From DAISIL01 sp036822015 (GTDB lineage: Bacteria > Bacteroidota > Bacteroidia > Cytophagales > Bernardetiaceae): DNA of 16,490 nt. The notes beneath the pieces were generated by a model. The model ran no database searches, was not told the origin of the DNA, and worked only from the letters and a program-made list of their open reading frames with translations. Made by a program: the position numbers and the translations under genes. Below are positions 1 through 7,614 of the stretch, in pieces. The stretch covers positions 1 to 16,490 of the forward strand of contig DAISIL010000066.1 in NCBI GenBank assembly GCA_036822015.1. Reading direction: 5' to 3'. Within the stretch, counting starts at the first letter, position 1, and every line of letters begins with the position of its first letter.

Positions 1-656
1 TACATTTGCCCTTCTTTATCAGGCAGTTGTCCGGTACCGATACCGGAGGCCTCATTGACCAGTAGGGGCGGCTGTATCTCTTGGTAGCCTGCTTCGCTGG
101 CTTGATCCAGAAAAAAGGCAATGAGTGCGCGTTGGAGCTTGGCCCCGCGTCCCTTATAGACAGGAAATCCGGCACCGGATATTTTGTTACCGAGTTCAAA
201 GTCGATCAGATCAAATTTTTCGATGAGTTCCCAATGTGGCGCGGGGGCAGGGGCAGGCTCGGGCATCGAGAAGATGACTTCGTTTTCTTGCTCACCTTTG
301 CCGGCTTTTACGCTGGGGTGGGGTACGTTGGGGAGTTCGTAGAGTAGTTTTTGTAATTTATCTTCGATATTTTGCAAGGTCTCACTACCTGCTTTGAGAT
401 CTGCTTTGAGTTCGGCGGTCTGGGCTTTGGCGGCTTGCGCAGCATCTGACTGCCCTTCCTTGATCCATTGCCCGATTTGTTTGGCGAGTTGCCTAGCTTG
501 GGCCTGCTGCTCGTTGAGTTGATGTTGGGTTTGGCGACGCTCCTCGTCGAGTTGTAAGATGTCTCGAACCAGCTGGGGGGCTTGTGTGAAGTGGCGGCGG
601 GCCAGTCCTTCGAGAACCTGATTGGTTTCTTGTCGTAAGCGGGAAATCTCGAGCAT
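1..656 (-). CDS. serS: Seryl-tRNA synthetase, N-terminal part (cut by window edge)
   Basis: Charges tRNA-Ser with serine in the cytoplasm (class II aminoacyl-tRNA synthetase). The minus-strand frame opens with ATG at 656 (MLEISRLRQETNQVLEGLARRH) and stays open to the window edge, giving about 218 of the usual ~420 residues. Residues ~1-105 have the SerS N-terminal fold: a start typical of the family, then a long charged helical hairpin (ELKADLKAGSETLQNIEDKL) that binds the tRNA long variable arm, then the LLYELPNVPHPSV linker. The catalytic domain begins at PHWELIEKFDLIDFE, followed by GAGFPVYKGRGAKLQRALI and the dimer-interface motif 1 region (YQEIQPPLLVNEASGIGTGQ). Motifs 2 and 3 lie outside the window. 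A TACTTTTG promoter element sits about 20 bp upstream, and the gene is divergent from ribH. Identification is secure; only the truncation limits it. Confidence 0.95.
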   Translation of the reverse strand, partial: MLEISRLRQETNQVLEGLARRHFTQAPQLVRDILQLDEERRQTQHQLNEQQAQARQLAKQIGQWIKEGQSDAAQAAKAQTAELKADLKAGSETLQNIEDKLQKLLYELPNVPHPSVKAGKGEQENEVIFSMPEPAPAPAPHWELIEKFDLIDFELGNKISGAGFPVYKGRGAKLQRALIAFFLDQASEAGYQEIQPPLLVNEASGIGTGQLPDKEGQM

Positions 657-675
657 GGAATCGTTTTTTTTTGCG

Positions 676-683
676 CAAAAGTA
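676..683 (-). promoter_or_regulatory. Bacteroidota-type -7 element for serS
   Basis: Read on the minus strand this is TACTTTTG, an exact match to the TAnnTTTG element recognised by the Bacteroidota housekeeping sigma factor. A T-rich stretch lies about 19-22 bases upstream, where the -33 TTTG would be expected. It is 19 bp ahead of the serS ATG, giving a short leader. The assignment rests on motif and position only. Confidence 0.6.
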
Positions 684-747
684 CAGATTTTTGTGGGAGA
701 AAAAAGGCTTTGGTCGCCCTAAGGGTTTAAAAATGCTGTAATATCTG

Positions 748-755
748 TATCTTTG
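748..755 (+). promoter_or_regulatory. Bacteroidota-type -7 element for ribH
   Basis: TATCTTTG matches TAnnTTTG exactly. A TTTA at 726-729 lies 18 bases upstream and could serve as a weak -33 element. The predicted start of transcription is near 760-763, about 20 bases before the ribH ATG. The 125-bp gap between serS and ribH holds this promoter and the divergent serS promoter, and nothing else I can name. Confidence 0.6.
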
Positions 756-781
756 TCTAGTCAAAATCTTTCTTTGTAGGT

Positions 782-1267
782 ATGGCATCTGCCCAAAAAA
801 ACTTGAGTACCCACACATCCAAAAATCTAATCACGCTCACAGATAAGACCATAGCCGTTGTGGTTTCGGAATGGAACGAAGCGATCACAGAAGCCCTTTT
901 TGCGGGCGCACGCACGTGCCTACTCGAGCATGGGCTGCCCCCCGAACGCCTACTGCGCCGTGATGTGCCGGGGAGTTTTGAGTTACCGCTGGCCTGCCAG
1001 TGGATGGCCCAACGCCCAGGCGTAGATGCCGTCATTGCCCTGGGCTGTATCATCGAAGGGGAGACGAGGCACTTCGATTTTATTGCGCAAGCCGTCGCTA
1101 CTGGTCTTACCGAAGTCGGGCTGCGTACCAACAAACCCGTTGTCTTTGGGGTACTTACGCCTGCTACACAGGAGCAGGCACAAGAGCGAGCTGGCGGCCG
1201 GCACGGCAACAAAGGCGAAGAAGCTGCGATTACGGCGATCAAGATGTTGGGTTTTGAGGGGCGTTAA
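782..1267 (+). CDS. ribH: 6,7-dimethyl-8-ribityllumazine synthase
   Basis: Condenses 5-amino-6-ribitylaminouracil with 3,4-dihydroxy-2-butanone 4-phosphate, the penultimate step of riboflavin synthesis, in the cytoplasm. The 161-residue protein has the family's usual length and all its signatures: the aromatic-Asn pair W31-N32 in VVVSEWNEAITEALFAGA, the VPGSFELPLA loop (62-71), ALGCIIEGETRHFDF (86-100) with the catalytic His97, and PVVFGVLTPATQEQAQERAG (119-138) with the phosphate-binding Arg136, followed by GNKGEEAA. The ~20-residue N-terminal extension is not conserved and probably disordered, as in many lumazine synthases. The ATG at 782 is about 20 bp below a TATCTTTG promoter. The exporter gene follows after 33 bp and is probably co-transcribed, though no functional link to riboflavin is evident. 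Confidence 0.96.
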   Translation: MASAQKNLSTHTSKNLITLTDKTIAVVVSEWNEAITEALFAGARTCLLEHGLPPERLLRRDVPGSFELPLACQWMAQRPGVDAVIALGCIIEGETRHFDFIAQAVATGLTEVGLRTNKPVVFGVLTPATQEQAQERAGGRHGNKGEEAAITAIKMLGFEGR

Positions 1268-1300
1268 AATTCTTTTTTCATACTTTTTCAAGGTTTTTTC

Positions 1301-3682
1301 ATGTGGCTACGCATTGCTGATTTTATCCTGCGTTTTCGTTTGTTCTTGCTCGTTGGCTTGTTTTTGATGACGGCCTTGATGGGCTACTTTGGGCAGCGGG
1401 CCCAGATGAGCTATGAGTTTATTCGGGCCGTCCCTGAAAGCGACCCCGAAATGCAGTATTTTCGGCAGTTTCAGTCCAACTTTGGCATCGACGACAACTT
1501 TTTTGCTCTCGGTATCGAAGACCCCCGCCTCTATGAGTTGTCCAATTTTTTGGCTTTCCAAAATCTTGCGCAACAAATTGAAGCCCTTGAAGGCGTGGGG
1601 CAGATGCTGGCCTTACCTACCCTACCCTACCTGACCACAAGCAAGCAAAAAAACGGCTTCACCTCTTACCCGCTCTTCAAGGAAGCCCCTCAAAGTCAAG
1701 CTGAACTGGATAGCTTACTCGCTCTTTTTCGGCAAATTACCTTTTACGAAGGACAGTTGTTTAATGCCCAAAGTGGTGCCACGATGGCCGTAGCCGCCAT
1801 TGAGGAGGCTACCTTAAATAGCCAAAAACGCACCGCCCTAGTCCAAACGATTGAAAGCTACGGCATGGCTTTTAGCAAAGAAACAGGCATTGAAATACAC
1901 TACGCTGGGTTGCCTTATGTCCGCACCAAATCGACGACAAAAGTAAAAGCAGAACTGAACGTTTTTTTGGCTGGCTCTGTGCTTATTACGGCACTCGTCT
2001 TGTTCTTTTTCTTTCGGTCTTTTGCGCCGGTTTTTTATCCGCTACTCGTGATCGGGATGGTTGTGGTCTGGACACTCGGCACGATTGGTATTTTGGGGTT
2101 CAAGATCAGTATGCTCACCGGGCTACTCCCCTCCATTTTGGTCGTGATCGGTATCCCGAACTGTGTCTATCTGATGAACAAATACCATCAAGAGTACAAA
2201 AAAAGCCTCGATCAGCGGGAGGCGCTCCGCCAAATGATACGCCGCATTGGGGCCGTTACGCTCATCACCAACGCCACCACCGCAACGGGCTTTTTGGTAC
2301 TGGTTTCTACCCGCATCCCAGCCTTGCAGGAGTTTGGTGTGGTGGCTGGTATCAATATCTTTCATACATTTTTGATTAGCATCATTTTCATTCCGGCAGT
2401 ATTCTCCTATTTGCCTCCCCCCCGAGATCGACAAATCAAACATCTGCGGCTGCCAGCCGTCCAAAAACTCCTACAAGGTTTTTACTTTCTGATAAGTCAT
2501 CGTTCAGCCTGGGTATATGGTGTAACCCTACTGGTAGTCATCGCCTCGGGCGTAGGTTTGAGCCGGCTGCGTCCGCTTTCGTTTATGGTCGATGACTTGC
2601 CGGAGAACAGCCGCGTTGTCGAAGACTTAGCATTTTTTGAAAGAAACTTTCGCGGCGTAATGCCCCTCGAGATTGTCGTTGATTTGGGTAAGCCGCAAGC
2701 ACATCGTTTGCTTCGCAAGATCAAGCAGGTAGAGGCTCTGGAGGATGCCATCAGCGAGAAGGACTACCTTTCGCCTTCACTTTCCCTGACCCGATTTTAC
2801 AAGGCCATTCAGCAGGCCCGCTACAATTATGCCTCCCCAGATTATTTTATGTTGCCCAAAAAGCAACCCGAACACCAAGCCCTTGTGGCTGGCTACGAAC
2901 GCGCCCTCAAAGACGGCGAAAAAAGCGTCCAACTCCTGGAGAGCTTCATCGACTCGACGCGGCAATACCTTAGGCTTTCCTACAAGATCGCCGATGTAGG
3001 CTCGGAACGCCTCCAAGAAATCATCGACGAGGAACTCAACCCCTTGATTCAGGAGCAACTCGCCGCTGATAGCACCATGTCTGCCCACGTTACTGGCACG
3101 ACGCGGCTCTTCATCCAGGGCAATCAGTACCTCATCGCAAGCCTCGGCACAAGCCTGCTACTGGCCTGCCTGATTGTAGCCCTGATTATGGGTATGCTGT
3201 TTCGGAACCTTCGTATGGTCGTTATTTCTTTGATTCCCAACTTGATCCCACTCATCGCCACGGCTGGTTTGATGGGCTACTTTGGTGTGCCGCTCAAGCC
3301 CAGCACGGCACTCATTTTTAGTATTGCCTTCGGGATTTCGGTCGATGATTCGATTCACTTCCTGGCAAAGTTTCGGCAAGAGATGCTCATCAATGGCTTC
3401 AACCGCAAGCGTGCCATCGCCATCAGCCTCAAAGAAACCGGCACAAGCATGATTTACACCTCTATCATCCTCTTTGCTGGCTTTGTGGTCTTTATCGCCT
3501 CGGACTTTGGCGGGACAGTTGCCCTGGGCTGGCTCACCTCTACAACGCTCCTGCTGGCCATGTTCACGAACCTGATCCTGCTGCCCATCTTGCTACGTAC
3601 CTTTGGGATTGGCAAAAACTTACAAAAAGCGAAAGCAAAAACTGACAAGAAAGAGGAAAGCGTAGCTGCAAGCCGTGGATAA
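1301..3682 (+). CDS. RND/MMPL-superfamily exporter
   Basis: Inner-membrane transporter of the RND superfamily, of the MMPL-like 'predicted exporter' group (COG1033 type). The 793 residues show the duplicated RND layout: TM1 (~9-28), a first external loop (~29-215), TM2-6 (~217-370, a sterol-sensing-domain-like block), TM7 (~403-420), a second external loop (~421-610) and TM8-12 (~612-770), then a Lys-rich cytoplasmic tail. The second TM block carries the acidic signature ISVDDSIHFLAKFRQE with Asp682 and Asp683, which in RND pumps couples to protons. The equivalent site in the first block is IGIPNCVYLMNKYHQEY, without an Asp. The substrate is unknown; family members move lipids or hydrophobic compounds. 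There is no membrane-fusion protein or TolC gene beside it, so it probably works alone. It starts 33 bp after ribH with no promoter of its own visible. Confidence 0.9.
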   Translation: MWLRIADFILRFRLFLLVGLFLMTALMGYFGQRAQMSYEFIRAVPESDPEMQYFRQFQSNFGIDDNFFALGIEDPRLYELSNFLAFQNLAQQIEALEGVGQMLALPTLPYLTTSKQKNGFTSYPLFKEAPQSQAELDSLLALFRQITFYEGQLFNAQSGATMAVAAIEEATLNSQKRTALVQTIESYGMAFSKETGIEIHYAGLPYVRTKSTTKVKAELNVFLAGSVLITALVLFFFFRSFAPVFYPLLVIGMVVVWTLGTIGILGFKISMLTGLLPSILVVIGIPNCVYLMNKYHQEYKKSLDQREALRQMIRRIGAVTLITNATTATGFLVLVSTRIPALQEFGVVAGINIFHTFLISIIFIPAVFSYLPPPRDRQIKHLRLPAVQKLLQGFYFLISHRSAWVYGVTLLVVIASGVGLSRLRPLSFMVDDLPENSRVVEDLAFFERNFRGVMPLEIVVDLGKPQAHRLLRKIKQVEALEDAISEKDYLSPSLSLTRFYKAIQQARYNYASPDYFMLPKKQPEHQALVAGYERALKDGEKSVQLLESFIDSTRQYLRLSYKIADVGSERLQEIIDEELNPLIQEQLAADSTMSAHVTGTTRLFIQGNQYLIASLGTSLLLACLIVALIMGMLFRNLRMVVISLIPNLIPLIATAGLMGYFGVPLKPSTALIFSIAFGISVDDSIHFLAKFRQEMLINGFNRKRAIAISLKETGTSMIYTSIILFAGFVVFIASDFGGTVALGWLTSTTLLLAMFTNLILLPILLRTFGIGKNLQKAKAKTDKKEESVAASRG

Positions 3683-3703
3683 GCACACACCAACCAATAA
3701 TTT

Positions 3704-4395
3704 ATGCGCCCATCAGACCAAATCATGGCTTACAGTAAGTTGTACGCAAAAGCCCTAACAGGATTAAAAGGCGTAGGTATTATTGCAATCCGCGCATCAA
3801 ACACCAACAAAAACTTATCTTTATTCACATCCTCAAATGCGCCGGCAGCAGTATCACTCGCGCTCTAAACGCCATGGAGGATACTCATCATTGTTGCTCC
3901 CCAAAAATTGGCAAACACGCCAAAGCCTTTGAAGTCAAGTTTTTATTGGGTGAAGACCTATGGGAGGACTATTTTTCTTTTGCCTTTGTGCGTAATCCCT
4001 TCGATTTAATGGTTTCGTCTTATCATTGGTGGCTACAAAAAGCTCCTCATCTAAAACACCACCAAGCTAATGCAAAAAAAGTTGCGGCTATGGGAGATTT
4101 TGATAGGTTCATGTGCTCTCGCTTTGGTCGGCATATGATTAACGAACGTTACGGAACGTTATACGATTGGCTCGCCGAAGGCGAACGCTGCATTGTGGAT
4201 TATGTCGGTAAAATGGAAACTCTCCAAGCAGACTTTCAAGAGATTTGTCGCCTCAACCACTTACCCGAAGTATCCTTACCCCACGAAAACCGCACTCAAA
4301 GAACCCATTACCAGTCTTACTACACCCCTGCCACCCGCCAGATCGTAGAAAATCGTTTTGCCAAAACGCTTGATCGCTATGACTATGCTTTTTAA
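3704..4395 (+). CDS. Sulfotransferase-family protein, probably frameshifted near its N-terminus
   Basis: Resembles small PAPS-dependent sulfotransferases that sulfate carbohydrates or surface glycans. The first in-frame ATG is at 3874, but the same frame is open from 3739 and encodes the 5'-phosphosulfate-binding motif just before that ATG: KLIFIHILKCAGSSITRALN (3811-3870). The ATG at 3874 therefore cannot be the ancestral start. The 3'-phosphate motif FAFVRNPFDLMVSSYHWW follows, and the rest is typical of the family, ending YYTPATRQIVENRFAKTLDRYDYAF. No ATG, GTG or TTG exists in frame upstream of 3874. In another frame an ATG at 3704 reads MRPSDQIMAYSKLYAKALTGLK. Adding one A to the A-run at 3766-3769 would join the two into a ~230-residue protein, the family's normal size. 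The motif also has Leu where FIHIPKCAGSS normally has Pro. It is either a decaying gene or a sequencing error. The stop codon overlaps the stop of the convergent LysM gene. Confidence 0.75.
3766..3769 (+). other. Likely frameshift site in sulfotransferase gene (A-run)
   Basis: Four As in TTAAAAGG. Reading from the ATG at 3704, codons TTA AAA GGC lead on to a stop codon shortly before the ATG at 3874. Re-reading one A, or restoring a fifth A, gives TTA AAA AGG CGT AGG and enters the sulfotransferase frame ahead of its PAPS-binding motif. The position is the most economical choice; an indel anywhere between the stop at 3736-3738 and about 3810 would do the same. Confidence 0.5.
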
Positions 4396-6110
4396 TCTTT
4401 CCCCGTACTCAAATGCTGCAAGGCCTTTCCCACGCGGCTCGTAATGCGGGCATCACGGGTATTGGCTTCGATGATCTGCATCAGTACCGCCCGTTCATCG
4501 ACAGCCCTTAGCTGATCTTCGGTCCGGATGCCCTGGCGTTGGGCCACCACCGAAAGCGCGTCCGCAAACAAACGCGATGCACCCCCAACACCTTGATTAA
4601 CAGACATATCTACCAGTGCCGTGATGCCTGCCGGAGAACAAATAAACAACGAGGTCGCCGCCCTAATGACCGTCCCGCCAGACAAACTGACGTTGATCTG
4701 ACGGCTCAAAGCCGGGTTGGCGTACTCGTAAGCCGCCAGCAACACTTGTAACTTCGCAATTTCGGGGTCATATCCGGCACGGATGAAGGCCGCCGTCAGG
4801 AGTTTATTTTCGCCGATATGCCGCTCGGCATCGTCGCCGTAGTACATACGCCCACCTGCCTGGGCATCTATCACGACGATACGTTGGTTACTGAAACGAT
4901 TATTTCGAAAATTGTACTCAACATCAATCCCAAATCGCCCAAAGCAGTCGTTGAACAAAAAGGGATGGCGATATTTGATAAGTGCCAGTAGTGTGTGCAA
5001 GGAACGTCCACCGCCCGCAAACTGCACAAAGCCAAAAGAAAACAAAGCCCGATCCCAGCTATTGATCGCATCAAAATTTCCTTCGTTCGCCGAAACAAAA
5101 GCCAGCACCTCGGCCATAGAGCCACGCATACCTATCGACTCAAAATAGCTCTTCGGGATGGGGAAAACCTGCGTTCCGGCATACGAGACCCCCAAGGGAT
5201 TTTCGGCAAAACTGCTCTTGACAAAATTACGCAAACTCACTTTTTGTACCTGGTTGCGGTAGTCCTTAAACTGGATCGTGTAGGTTGCCTGATCGCGGAG
5301 CATCAAAAAAGTGGCATCCTCGGGGGCAACCAAATTGCTTCGATACGACGAGCTAGCCAACATCGGACGACCCGACCCGCGTCCCACCGCCCGAGACCAC
5401 CACGACGTATCGTACCGCTGCTGAAACTTACCAATGCCCACGCTCACCGCCGCCGGAGAGACCACTGCTCCCACCAAACCCCAGACTTTGAGTGCCTCAT
5501 AGACATTGCCCATATCCCTCGGGTTATTTTGTCCGCCGCTCCCCACCGACCCAAGCAGACCACTCCCCAACACGTGCATCCCGCTACTGGACGCTACATG
5601 CAAGGTGGCCCGCTGATGTGCCAAGATGGAGCGCAACGCATGATCCGAGGGGCGCGAAACGGAGGAGTATGTCTGTCCGCCAGGAAGCTCAATATCAACA
5701 GCCGCAGGGGGAGTAGGACGCACCACCGGACGCTCAACCGTCGGGCGAACGACCGTAACCCTTCCTTCCGAGCAGGGGATGATAAGCTGCTGCCCTAAGC
5801 TCAAAGCGTTGCTTGTCAAGTTGTTTGCCCGTCGTATCTCCTCCACCGAAACACCCTGATCCCGCGAAATCTTCCACAGCGAGTCTCCGCTCTGGACGGT
5901 ATAGCTTGTAGATGAAGTAGCAACGGATGCCGACGGTGATGCTACCGCAGCCGTATCGCTACTGCTCGCCTTGCCCGGTATCAGCAGTCGCTGCCCCAAG
6001 CTCAAGGCGTTGCTTGTCAGGTTGTTTGCCCGTCGTATCTCCTCCACCGAAACACCTTGTGCTTGTGCAATCCTCCAGAGTGAATCTCCACTTTGTACGG
6101 TGTATATCAT
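4392..6110 (-). CDS. Tandem-LysM protein with lysozyme-like C-terminal region
   Basis: A 572-residue protein with two LysM peptidoglycan-binding modules (residues ~2-45 and ~69-112), each with YTVQSGDSLW and GVSVEEIRRANNLTSN. They are separated by a Ser/Ala/Thr linker and followed by a Pro/Val-rich linker (~115-140). A long C-terminal region (~190-572) holds SANEGNFDAINSWDRAL (Glu343), SFGFVQFAGGG (~358) and DMSVNQGVGGASRLF (~503). That pattern, an acidic residue followed by an Asn/Asp and aromatic-Gly-Phe-Gln core, is reminiscent of lysozyme/chitosanase-like glycan hydrolases, so peptidoglycan or chitin-type glycan cleavage is a reasonable guess but not proven. There is no signal peptide: the first LysM begins at residue 2. 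Either it leaves the cell by another route (lysis, contractile injection, type IX without the usual signal) or the annotated start is internal; I see no better upstream start. It converges on the sulfotransferase gene and overlaps it by 4 bp. Confidence 0.85.
   Translation of the reverse strand: MIYTVQSGDSLWRIAQAQGVSVEEIRRANNLTSNALSLGQRLLIPGKASSSDTAAVASPSASVATSSTSYTVQSGDSLWKISRDQGVSVEEIRRANNLTSNALSLGQQLIIPCSEGRVTVVRPTVERPVVRPTPPAAVDIELPGGQTYSSVSRPSDHALRSILAHQRATLHVASSSGMHVLGSGLLGSVGSGGQNNPRDMGNVYEALKVWGLVGAVVSPAAVSVGIGKFQQRYDTSWWSRAVGRGSGRPMLASSSYRSNLVAPEDATFLMLRDQATYTIQFKDYRNQVQKVSLRNFVKSSFAENPLGVSYAGTQVFPIPKSYFESIGMRGSMAEVLAFVSANEGNFDAINSWDRALFSFGFVQFAGGGRSLHTLLALIKYRHPFLFNDCFGRFGIDVEYNFRNNRFSNQRIVVIDAQAGGRMYYGDDAERHIGENKLLTAAFIRAGYDPEIAKLQVLLAAYEYANPALSRQINVSLSGGTVIRAATSLFICSPAGITALVDMSVNQGVGGASRLFADALSVVAQRQGIRTEDQLRAVDERAVLMQIIEANTRDARITSRVGKALQHLSTGKD
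5789..6107. repeat. Direct repeat: duplicated LysM module
   Basis: Two copies of about 118 bp, 5789-5906 and 5990-6107, lie exactly 201 bp (67 codons) apart inside the LysM gene. The first ~67 bp of each differ at only three positions, including a perfect 36-bp match (5820-5855 against 6021-6056). Residues 19-40 and 86-107 of the protein are identical. The near-identity at silent positions points to a recent duplication or gene conversion. Confidence 0.9.
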
Positions 6111-6156
6111 GGTCTGCTATTTGCTTTTGAGCAAGATAAAATATTTTGTGGAAAAG

Positions 6157-6642
6157 TTAGTGAAGTTGTGCCAAAAAATGTCGCACCGATACAGCGGAGA
6201 CCTCCATAGGCAAGAGCCAGGTGCGCCCATCGTGTAGCCTAAGAAGCAAACGCTCCTGCCCCTGCCATCCGTAAAAAGCTAACAGTAAAGCCCCGAGACT
6301 CACGCCAATTCCCCACCAGAGCGGCAGCCAGTGGGTAGTCGTCAGGATGAGCGCGAAAGGAGCCACAATCCCCCCCACGATAAGCGGCAACCAGAAACGC
6401 TGGTGTACCGGCAGGAGAGCGGCAATCTGGCTACGGGCAAAACGCTGTTCCCTGGCTCGGGTGCGCGTCCAGACCAAAAAAGCGGTCGTTAAGTATAGCT
6501 GACTTTCAGCACTTAAATCAAGGCTAGCCAGGATGGTTTCTTCGGTCTTGACCCAGGGAAAAAAATAGGTATAGCCGCGCCAAAGTACGGGCGGGGCGGC
6601 GGCCGTGTAGCTGTACTGCCAACGCTTAGGCATCCTCGGCAT
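6157..6642 (-). CDS. Two-TM membrane protein downstream of accA, function unknown
   Basis: I do not recognise this protein with certainty. The 161 residues hold a soluble N-terminal part (~1-80), two closely spaced hydrophobic segments (~84-101 WLPLIVGGIVAPFALIL and ~105-126 LPLWWGIGVSLGALLLAFYG), and a short C-terminal tail (LRLHDGRTWLLPMEVSAVSVRHFLAQL). The flow of strands around a short TM hairpin with 'F..SQIAAL' is reminiscent of bacterial PH-like membrane proteins, but that is a weak guess. The start given (6642) overlaps accA by 17 bp. A second Met codon at 6633 forms ATGCCTAA with the accA stop, an 8-bp overlap suited to translational coupling, and is as likely to be the true start. 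No promoter is visible, so it should be expressed with accA. Confidence 0.7.
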   Translation of the reverse strand: MPRMPKRWQYSYTAAAPPVLWRGYTYFFPWVKTEETILASLDLSAESQLYLTTAFLVWTRTRAREQRFARSQIAALLPVHQRFWLPLIVGGIVAPFALILTTTHWLPLWWGIGVSLGALLLAFYGWQGQERLLLRLHDGRTWLLPMEVSAVSVRHFLAQLH

Positions 6643-7585
6643 ATACGCCCATATTTGAAAACTTATCGACGCGCTGCCGAATGCGCTCCTCGGGGGAGAG
6701 TGCCTCTAGCTTGGCGGCCTCCTCGAGGATGTACGTCTTGAGCGTGCGGCTCATGGTTTCGTAGTCGCGGTGGGCCCCGCCCAGGGGTTCGTCGATGATG
6801 CCGTCGATGAGGCCCTCCTCGAGCATATCTTGTGCCGTCAGGCGTAATGCTTCGGCGGCTTGTTCCTTGTATTCCCAGCTTTTCCAAAGAATGGATGAGC
6901 AGGACTCGGGCGAGATGACCGAGTACCAGGTATTTTCGAGCATAAACAGTTTATCACCGATACCCAGACCGAGGGCCCCACCCGACGCTCCCTCGCCGAT
7001 GATAAAGCAAAGCACAGGTACACGCAGCATGGTCATTTCTTGGAGATTGCGGGCAATGGCCTCGGCCTGCCCGCGCTCTTCGGCTTCGATACCCGGATAA
7101 GCGCCCGGGGTATCAATGAAGATAACGATGGGTTTGTTGAACTTCTCGGCCATCTTCATCAAGCGGAGGGCTTTGCGATAGCCCTCGGGGTTGGCCATCC
7201 CAAACCGACGGTACTGACGGTCTTTGGTATTGCGTCCCTTTTGTTGCCCGATGAGCATGAAGGATTTCCCTTCGATGCTGGCCAGCCCGCCTACGATGGC
7301 TTTATCGTCGGCAATCCCTCGGTCGCCGTGCAGTTCGATGAAATCCTCTGTCAGATAAGCGATATAGTCGAGTGTGTAGGGGCGGTCGCCGTGCCGCGAA
7401 AGCTGGACGCGCTGCCAACGGGTGAGATTGGCGAAGGTGTATCTTTTGAGGTCTTGGATACGCTGCTCGAGGTTGTGAACGGCATCATCCATATTGACGT
7501 GGTTATCCAAGGCCAACTGCTTCATCTCGTGGAGTTTCTGCTCGAGTTCGGCGATGGGCTTTTCAAAGTCTAGCAACATGAGCAA
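6626..7585 (-). CDS. accA: Acetyl-CoA carboxylase carboxyltransferase, alpha subunit
   Basis: Together with AccD it transfers the carboxyl group from biotin-carboxyl carrier protein to acetyl-CoA, making malonyl-CoA for fatty-acid synthesis. The 319-residue length is standard. It begins MLMLLDFEKPIAELEQKL; the second Met (MLLDFEKPI, start at 7579) matches the usual family start slightly better. Conserved blocks are FIELHGDRGIADDKAIVGGLA, IGQQKGRNTKDRQYRRFGMA, PEGYRKALRLMKMAEKF, IVIFIDTPGAYPGIEAEERG, CFIIGEGASGGALGLGIGD (the glycine-rich oxyanion region), the SVISPESCSSILWK block and LRLTAQDMLEEGLIDGIIDE. AccD is not in the window. A 48-bp hairpin lies 30 bp upstream in the leader, and the next gene overlaps its 3' end. 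Identification is secure. Confidence 0.97.
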   Translation of the reverse strand: MLMLLDFEKPIAELEQKLHEMKQLALDNHVNMDDAVHNLEQRIQDLKRYTFANLTRWQRVQLSRHGDRPYTLDYIAYLTEDFIELHGDRGIADDKAIVGGLASIEGKSFMLIGQQKGRNTKDRQYRRFGMANPEGYRKALRLMKMAEKFNKPIVIFIDTPGAYPGIEAEERGQAEAIARNLQEMTMLRVPVLCFIIGEGASGGALGLGIGDKLFMLENTWYSVISPESCSSILWKSWEYKEQAAEALRLTAQDMLEEGLIDGIIDEPLGGAHRDYETMSRTLKTYILEEAAKLEALSPEERIRQRVDKFSNMGVYAEDA

Positions 7586-7614
7586 GCGTATTTTGATATG
7601 GTCATCGTACTGAA

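Noticed and set aside
81..347. Plus-strand open frame of 88 codons
   Set aside because: It lies wholly inside serS on the minus strand, has no promoter and shows no family features. The minus-strand translation is clearly seryl-tRNA synthetase.
4995..5798. Plus-strand open frame of 267 codons
   Set aside because: Antisense to the LysM gene. The translation is rich in Arg, His and Pro without domains, typical of a shadow frame.
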